Assembly: GCA_031292305.1 (NCBI GenBank)
Contig: JARLHJ010000035.1
Location: 1-18,879 of the forward strand
From: Candidatus Babeliales bacterium
Lineage (GTDB): Bacteria > Babelota > Babeliae > Babelales > JABDEC01
Length of the DNA: 18,879 nt
Reading direction: 5' to 3'
Every line of letters starts with the position of its first letter. Position 1 is the first letter of the stretch. Made by a program: the position numbers and the translations under genes. Below the pieces are notes generated by a model. The model saw only the letters and a program-made list of their open reading frames with translations, was not told the DNA's origin and ran no database searches. This document shows, piece after piece, positions 14,077-18,879 of the stretch.

Positions 14077-16083
14077 TTAGCAATTATATTTATCAATCAA
14101 ACTTTGTATAAACAAATCAGAACTTACACATTTTTTAATTGTTACTTTGATAGCATTAGATGGATTACTTGTACAACCTAATGAATTAGTTTGTGTAACA
14201 GAAATAGAATAAGTACCATTAGCGATTGTTGTTGCAATTTTAAAATTAAAATGACCTGAAGCAGATGCTATTCCTTGTCCTATATTTATAGAATTTGCAA
14301 ATACATTAATTAATGCTTTTGAATCAGCTCCTAAGCCAGCAATGCTTAAATTCCCAGAACAATCAGAACTTGCTTTAATCAACTTCACTATTTGTGCTTT
14401 ATTAATTTCTATAGCTATTGCATTAGATTGTTTACTTTCAATTCCTGAAAAAGTTTGTTTAACAGTAATAAAATATTTACCATCGTTTAAAATAGTTGGA
14501 ACTGTAAAATTAAAATTTCCTGCAGCATCTGCTTGTCCAGATCCTATGTTTATAGAATTTGCAAATACATTAATTGTTGCGTTTGAATTAGCATTTGAAC
14601 CTACAACTGTTACCTTAGCTGAGCAATCAGAACTTGTGCGTAATAATATTGGTACTTTAGGTACAAAATTTTCTTTTGAAATTAAAGATACTTTAAAAAT
14701 ATAAGGTGATGCGGCAGAATCTGCTTGGCTTGAAGTATTTGGCACAGTGCTTTGGATGCCGCCTATAATATATCCAATAATAATTTTTTTATTTCCAAAA
14801 AAATCAAAACTAAAAATATTATTAGGAAATAAGCTATCAATTGTGGGCATAAAGTAAGAACCGGCTCCAAATAATAATGTATTTCCTGGATTTGAAAAAT
14901 TAGAGGGGATGATTGGATAAGTTGCATCTAAAAGGTATTGTGTGTAATTATTGTTTTTATCTTTTTTTATAACAACTATTTGATTATTAAATGGAAATTC
15001 AGCATCTGTTTGAAAACTTCCATTTTGAAAATATTCAAAAGTAATACCACCGAATATTATATTATACATTTCATTAGTTACATCTGAGTACAATCCGCAA
15101 GTTGCAGATTTGTAAATATTCATTCCTTGTTTAAAAGTAGATTGAAGATTAGGATTTGCCATAAAAGGTTTGCCGTCTGCACTTATTTCAACAGGTACGG
15201 TCCAACAACCGCCATCAATTGTAAATACGCCAGCTAGGGCAGTAAAGCTCATAATATTTTGGTTATTTATTGTTTTAAGATTTGTAACAATATTCAAATC
15301 TCTTCGACGAAAACTCGGATTAATCGTTGAAGAAGTTAAAGTTTGAACATTTAAATTTATCCCATCATCTAGGATGTTAAATCTTCGAACTTGCATAGTA
15401 TAATCACCATTTGAACTTGGAGTATATTCGCCTTGAAAATTTTGCCCAAACATTAACAATGTTGGATTATTATCTACTTGACGCATTACACCACCTGTTA
15501 CTTGAAAAATAGGATTTGTAATTTGTCGAATAAATTGTTTTGCAGTTTGATTTTTAATAGGTTCTGTTACCCAACTAATTAAACCCGGTACATTAATTGC
15601 AGTCAAAATTGGTTTGGTTGAAAAATTACCATTATTATCAACACCATAACCACCGGTCATATATAAAGTTTGTTCTTTTTGATAATATTGCGGTGCAGTT
15701 ACTGCCAATGTATCAATTTCATCATTATTTAATCCAGATTTTGAGATTTTTAATGATCGTGATTTAAAAGTTTTATTTTTGATATCAACCACAAAAACAT
15801 CATAATTTTGTTTATTGGGTGGAAAATTATTTGTTAAATCAAAACCATGCAAGCCGTTTATACGACCTGCAATAAACAACCATTTGCCTTGCCATATTGC
15901 AACTGCACCTGTTTGTATGCCTACCGGTAATTCAAAATCTTCTTTTTCAATGAATATTTCAAAAGGCAATTGTTCTTTTTTTGGCAATTGACTATTTATA
16001 AGGACAGGACTTGTAGTTGGTGTCTGGTTATTTGCTAAAATTAAACTTGTCCATAAGAACATTAAAAAATATTTTATTTTCAT
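14077..16083 (-). CDS. Exported kelch-like beta-propeller protein with two Ig-like repeats and a KY-type C-terminal tail
   Basis: A 668-residue protein from the ATG at 16081-16083, chosen because AAAGGA lies 5 nt upstream and the product then begins with a signal peptide (residues 1-17). Upstream in-frame ATGs have no such site. Residues about 40-470 form a kelch or galactose-oxidase-like propeller, with blade motifs such as WLFIAGRINGLHGF, LYMTGGYGVDNNG and YIIGGIQS; no catalytic residues of galactose oxidase are recognised. Two Ig-like repeats of about 88 residues follow, each with (R/K)xSSDCS, INVFANSINIG and NGxYxIxVxQT-like segments. The end is DLFIQSLIDKYNC, resembling the end of the glycine-rich protein. 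Probably a surface or secreted binding protein; ligand unknown. Confidence 0.85.
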   Translation of the reverse strand: MKIKYFLMFLWTSLILANNQTPTTSPVLINSQLPKKEQLPFEIFIEKEDFELPVGIQTGAVAIWQGKWLFIAGRINGLHGFDLTNNFPPNKQNYDVFVVDIKNKTFKSRSLKISKSGLNNDEIDTLAVTAPQYYQKEQTLYMTGGYGVDNNGNFSTKPILTAINVPGLISWVTEPIKNQTAKQFIRQITNPIFQVTGGVMRQVDNNPTLLMFGQNFQGEYTPSSNGDYTMQVRRFNILDDGINLNVQTLTSSTINPSFRRRDLNIVTNLKTINNQNIMSFTALAGVFTIDGGCWTVPVEISADGKPFMANPNLQSTFKQGMNIYKSATCGLYSDVTNEMYNIIFGGITFEYFQNGSFQTDAEFPFNNQIVVIKKDKNNNYTQYLLDATYPIIPSNFSNPGNTLLFGAGSYFMPTIDSLFPNNIFSFDFFGNKKIIIGYIIGGIQSTVPNTSSQADSAASPYIFKVSLISKENFVPKVPILLRTSSDCSAKVTVVGSNANSNATINVFANSINIGSGQADAAGNFNFTVPTILNDGKYFITVKQTFSGIESKQSNAIAIEINKAQIVKLIKASSDCSGNLSIAGLGADSKALINVFANSINIGQGIASASGHFNFKIATTIANGTYSISVTQTNSLGCTSNPSNAIKVTIKKCVSSDLFIQSLIDKYNC
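14130..14661 (-). repeat. Two tandem Ig-like repeats of about 264 bp
   Basis: Within the kelch-like gene, two units share SSDCS, INVFANSINIG and a conserved C-terminal strand. The stretch coding for NVFANSINIG is almost identical in DNA at about 14283-14313 and 14543-14573, indicating duplication. Confidence 0.82.
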
Positions 16084-16238
16084 TAAATTCCTTTCCCGGA
16101 AAAAAAGATAAGAAGTGATCAATTAACATCCTAGAATAAGGGGTTAGATAAAATCAATAAACAATTAAAAAACTTTATTTCAAAAGAAATAATGACAATA
16201 ATTTATTAAAAATAATTTTTAGTTATATTTTTCCAAAT

Positions 16239-16772
16239 TTATAAAATTATTGTTTCTAAAAATAACTTGAAATTATATTCATCCAAATTTTCCAATCGAT
16301 TTATTTCTTGCCTTGATTGCATTATTAAAAATGTTGGGAAATATTTGATTTCAAATTCTTGTGTTGTTTTAAACAAATTATCAGCATTTATTTTTATAAT
16401 TTTAATCTGCCCAATATGCTTAGTTACTATGGGTTCTATAATTTTCCAGTGTTCATCTTTAAAGAAAATTAGTAATACAGGATAAGATTGGCTTAAAGCT
16501 TCAGATTCTAATGCTAATTGCGCAGGGCTATAATTTTCGATTAATAAATCGACTGTATGTTTCGATTGGTCATTTTCTAGATCTAAAACCTCTGCCAATT
16601 TATTTGACCTAATTAAAGACAAAATAATTTTTGTAGAATCTTCCAGGTCTATAATTTGATTAGATTTGCTCTGGCTTACTTCAATATTATTATTATGTTT
16701 AAAAAAATAATATGCTAATAATGTTGAGGTAATAATTGTAAAAATAACTAAATATCTTATAAAAATTTTCAC
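16239..16772 (-). CDS. Membrane-anchored thioredoxin-fold protein lacking the CxxC active site
   Basis: A 177-residue protein starting with GTG (16770-16772), 6 nt after the methyltransferase stop, so translation is probably coupled; no Shine-Dalgarno is seen. Residues about 6-24 form a membrane anchor. From about 97 on it follows the thioredoxin pattern: YPVLLIFF strand, helix, QIKIIKINAD strand, then EIKYFPTFLIMQ with the cis-proline (Pro146) and a final helix. At the place of the WCxxC active site it reads FKDEHWK, with no cysteine, so it cannot be a dithiol oxidoreductase. It could be a chaperone or binding module. The fold call rests on pattern recognition and deserves a structure prediction. 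Confidence 0.72.
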   Translation of the reverse strand: MKIFIRYLVIFTIITSTLLAYYFFKHNNNIEVSQSKSNQIIDLEDSTKIILSLIRSNKLAEVLDLENDQSKHTVDLLIENYSPAQLALESEALSQSYPVLLIFFKDEHWKIIEPIVTKHIGQIKIIKINADNLFKTTQEFEIKYFPTFLIMQSRQEINRLENLDEYNFKLFLETIIL

Positions 16773-16778
16773 GATATG

Positions 16779-17609
16779 TTATTTTTTAATCGCAGATATA
16801 ACAGTCTCAGGAAAGATTACAAATAAAGATCCATCAGCTTCCAGGGGATGATAATTTATATATTTTTCAACAATTTCATTAATCATTTTATCTCTTTTTG
16901 TTTTTTCAAAATTAAATCCATAAGGGAATGAAGCTATCCAATTTCTAAAATCTTCTTTATCTTTAAACTTTTTTTTAATATGAAAATCGCACAGTTCAAT
17001 TGATTTAAAATCAGAAGCTGTAAGCCATTTTGTAATTTCTTGCGGTGTGTATGAATACCAATCAATTTCTAAATTATATGCATTTAAAATTTCTACTAAA
17101 GCTTTTACTAATGGGTAATCATTTTTAAGTTCCATAAGCACTAATAGTTTTCCATTAGCTTTTAAGCTATTTGCAATGTTATTAAATGCTTTATCTAAAT
17201 GCTTAACCCAATGCAAACAAGAAAATGAAAACACATGATCAAATTCTTGTTTAAATGAAATATTACAAACATCTATATTTTTGAACTCAATATTTAAACT
17301 TTTATAATTCTTTTGTGCAAACGTGATCATATCCGGAGCACTATCAACGCCAATAATTTTTCCATTAGGTATTTGTTTTGCAATCTCAGCTGTTATTTTA
17401 CCATTACCGCAACCTATATCTAAAAAGTTAGAAGTAGGGTTAAATTTATATTTTGCAAGTAACACAGCAGCGGCATCAAATTGCAATGAAGAATTTTCGT
17501 TGTAATCTTTTCCTGACCACGATTCTGCAAATGACTCTGATTTAATATTAAATGAGTTTGTTATGTTGCAAAAAATAACAATAGATAAAAGCTTTTTATT
17601 AAATTTCAT
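16779..17609 (-). CDS. SAM-dependent methyltransferase, trans-aconitate-methyltransferase-like, with N-terminal signal peptide
   Basis: A class I methyltransferase of 276 residues. It shows the SAM-binding motif I LDIGCGNGK (63-71), an acidic residue at the end of strand 2 (VDS, Asp89), and the Tam-like lead-in YNENSSLQFDAA. FSCLHWVKHLDKAF near residue 130 is typical of motif IV/post-IV in this group. By family it would methylate a small carboxylate or similar compound; the substrate is unknown. The N-terminus (about 1-25) has a KFNKK start and a hydrophobic core, resembling a signal peptide and absent in typical cytosolic Tam enzymes. GAAGG (17616-17620) lies 6 nt before the ATG, which overlaps the ung stop as ATGA. 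It is the middle gene of the ung operon. Confidence 0.88.
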   Translation of the reverse strand: MKFNKKLLSIVIFCNITNSFNIKSESFAESWSGKDYNENSSLQFDAAAVLLAKYKFNPTSNFLDIGCGNGKITAEIAKQIPNGKIIGVDSAPDMITFAQKNYKSLNIEFKNIDVCNISFKQEFDHVFSFSCLHWVKHLDKAFNNIANSLKANGKLLVLMELKNDYPLVKALVEILNAYNLEIDWYSYTPQEITKWLTASDFKSIELCDFHIKKKFKDKEDFRNWIASFPYGFNFEKTKRDKMINEIVEKYINYHPLEADGSLFVIFPETVISAIKK

Positions 17610-18316
17610 TTAAAACCTTCTGTCCAATTTATTTCAGTCAAATTATGCTGTTTTAAAAAAGTATTTGTTTTAGAAAAATGTTTGCAGCCTAAAAACCCTG
17701 TTATAGAAAGTGGTGATGGATGTGTGGCTTTTAAGATTAAGTGTATTTTAGGGTCAATGTGTAAATGCAAATGTTGCACTTTCTTTTGTGCATATGCTCC
17801 CCAAAGCATTAAAACTGTTGGATGCTTGCGCTTTAAAATTGCTTCAATAATTGCATCAGTAAAAATTTCCCAGCCTTGCTTTGCATGGCTTGCTGGTTTG
17901 CCGTCTTCAACTGTTAAAATTGCATTTAATAATAACACGCCTTGTTTTGCCCAATTGGTTAAATTACCATTTTCAGGTTTTTGCATACCAATGTCACTAT
18001 GCAATTCTTTAAATATATTTCGCAATGAGGGTGGTATTGCAATCCCATTGGGTACACTAAAACTTAAACCCATTGCTTGACCTGGTCCATGGTAAGGGTC
18101 TTGTCCTACAATAACCACACTTAGCATATCAAATGGCGTGGCATGCAATGCGGCGAATATATTTTGTTTTGCAGGATAAATTATTGCACCACTTTTTTCA
18201 CGTTCTTGTAGAAATTGAACAAGTGCATCTATCTCAGGCCTTTTGCAAACTTCTTCTAATGGTTTTTGCCAAGAGCTTGGCAATGCTTTGTAAAATTGTT
18301 CTTGTCTTGGTGTCAT
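17606..18316 (-). CDS. ung: Uracil-DNA glycosylase, family 1
   Basis: Removes uracil from DNA as the first step of base-excision repair in the cytoplasm. The 236-residue length is normal for the family. Key motifs are intact: GQDPYHG (71-77, catalytic Asp73), GLSFSVP (83-89, Phe86 stacking on uracil), LLLNAILTV with Asn131, and HPSPLS (199-204, His199), followed by the GFLGCKHFSKTN segment (normally GFFGCKHFSxxN). The start has no clear Shine-Dalgarno; the predicted promoter places the transcript start about 2 nt before the ATG. It is the first gene of an operon with the methyltransferase (ATGA overlap) and the thioredoxin-fold gene. It diverges from the CaaX-ending gene. Confidence 0.97.
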   Translation of the reverse strand: MTPRQEQFYKALPSSWQKPLEEVCKRPEIDALVQFLQEREKSGAIIYPAKQNIFAALHATPFDMLSVVIVGQDPYHGPGQAMGLSFSVPNGIAIPPSLRNIFKELHSDIGMQKPENGNLTNWAKQGVLLLNAILTVEDGKPASHAKQGWEIFTDAIIEAILKRKHPTVLMLWGAYAQKKVQHLHLHIDPKIHLILKATHPSPLSITGFLGCKHFSKTNTFLKQHNLTEINWTEGFK

Positions 18317-18324
18317 AATAAGTA

Positions 18325-18353
18325 ATTTTGATGTTATTTACTTACCTTGTCAA
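18325..18353 (-). promoter_or_regulatory. Promoter of the ung operon, probably near-leaderless
   Basis: TTGACA (18348-18353) and CAAAAT (18325-18330, four of six consensus bases) are separated by 17 nt. The predicted start site at about 18318 is only 2 nt before the ATG, which lacks a ribosome binding site. Confidence 0.55.
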
Positions 18354-18426
18354 ACTAACACTTATTTTAGATGTTTTCTATTTGTAATAATAATTGACTT
18401 TTGTCTTATTTTAAAGTATCTTTGGG

Positions 18427-18432
18427 TATAAT
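18427..18432 (+). promoter_or_regulatory. -10 element of the CaaX-ending gene
   Basis: A perfect TATAAT lies 33 nt before the ATG at 18466. No good -35 is found at 16-18 nt; TTGTCT lies 20 nt upstream. The predicted leader of about 27 nt carries AGGTG before the ATG. Confidence 0.5.
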
Positions 18433-18465
18433 GGGTTAATTAAAAATTAAGAATTTAGGTGTAAA

Positions 18466-18879
18466 ATGATAAATAAGAGTAAGTTTGTAATAATTGCATT
18501 TCTAGTGGCAACTAGTTTGAATATTTTTGCTGCGGATGAAAATAATTCAATAAAAATAACAAATAAAAACTGTGATATAATAAAAAGTTGCTTGGCGCAA
18601 ATTAAATATCTAATACTTGAAATTAGATTTTCGCCAAGTGATAAAAATTTCGTTATATTAAATTATAATAAAATAAGAAAAGCATTAAGTTTGGATATGA
18701 TATTTGAATATCGAGATGTAAGTCCTGAATTTCTTACCGATGTAACAATGCAATTAAATTCTTTTGAAGATAATAAACAAACTCAGCCGGGTTTAAATCA
18801 GGATGATAGTGAAGAAGAACAACCTGGAATGGAAGAAGAAAAAAACTCAGATAAATCATGTAACTGTGTAATACAATAA
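18466..18879 (+). CDS. Small exported acidic protein ending in a CaaX-like box (CVIQ)
   Basis: No family recognised. The 137-residue product has a clear signal peptide (residues 1-23, cleavage after FAA), a mixed helical middle (about 30-100) and a very acidic tail from about 101, with runs such as DDSEEEQ and MEEEK. The last residues are SCNCVIQ: Cys134-Val-Ile-Gln fits the eukaryotic CaaX prenylation pattern, with a second cysteine two residues before it. AGGTG lies 4 nt before the ATG. The stop codon is the last three bases of the window, so the gene is complete. It diverges from ung. If the protein reaches a eukaryotic host cytosol it could be lipidated there; this is inference from the C-terminus alone. 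Confidence 0.8.
   Translation: MINKSKFVIIAFLVATSLNIFAADENNSIKITNKNCDIIKSCLAQIKYLILEIRFSPSDKNFVILNYNKIRKALSLDMIFEYRDVSPEFLTDVTMQLNSFEDNKQTQPGLNQDDSEEEQPGMEEEKNSDKSCNCVIQ

Noticed and set aside
16084-16122. Longer N-terminus of the kelch-like protein
   Set aside because: The AAAGGA site and signal peptide both point to the ATG at 16081-16083.
17682-18080. 132-residue plus-strand ORF opposite ung
   Set aside because: ung is unambiguous on the other strand with intact catalytic motifs; the antisense ORF has no recognisable features.
1-18879. tRNA, rRNA, insertion sequences, integrases, phage genes
   Set aside because: No recognisable sequence, terminal repeats or coding signatures of these were seen on either strand.

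Overview
The window is strongly AT-rich bacterial chromosome with tight gene packing, Shine-Dalgarno sites on most genes and many predicted exported proteins. Ankyrin, WD40-like and kelch-like repeats, an arginine-uptake operon under ArgR, and small secreted proteins of unknown family suggest a host-dependent bacterium. Candidatus Dependentiae (TM6/Babeliales) is my best guess, with a chlamydia-like symbiont as the alternative. This placement is inference: no rRNA or other phylogenetic marker is present. I found no tRNA, rRNA, IS element, CRISPR array or phage gene.

Layout. (1) 1-1800, minus strand: argR, an amino-acid ABC-transporter binding protein, a 21-codon micro-ORF resembling the start of argininosuccinate synthase, and a permease that runs off the left edge. 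Two perfect ARG-box palindromes lie at the argR promoter, one across its -10. (2) 1987-9341: a secreted WD40-like protein, then on the minus strand an ankyrin protein, a 1111-residue glycine-rich adhesin-like protein with four Ig-like repeats, and an exported 2OG-Fe(II)-oxygenase-like protein. (3) 9499-10756: a DUF2177/DUF1295 membrane-protein pair closed by a strong terminator. (4) 10879-14032: an apparent operon of an exported protein with three FtsH-type AAA+ modules and two small paralogous lysine-rich proteins ending in a CPICF cysteine motif. (5) 14077-16083, minus strand: a kelch-like protein with two Ig-like repeats whose C-terminal tail resembles that of the glycine-rich protein. (6) 16239-18316, minus strand: ung (uracil-DNA glycosylase), an exported SAM methyltransferase and a membrane-anchored thioredoxin-fold protein without active-site cysteines. 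(7) 18466-18879: a small acidic exported protein ending in CVIQ, which has the form of a CaaX prenylation box.

How it fits together. The left operon probably imports arginine or a related amino acid from the host and is switched off by ArgR when arginine is plentiful. Most of the rest is an envelope or secreted repertoire: ten CDS in the window start with a signal peptide, including three with enzyme-like domains normally found in the cytosol (AAA+ ATPase, 2OG oxygenase, methyltransferase). The best candidates for something undescribed are the AAA+/CPICF operon, the shared C-terminal tail, the CaaX-ending protein and the argG-like micro-ORF. No gene-free stretch exceeds 300 bases.
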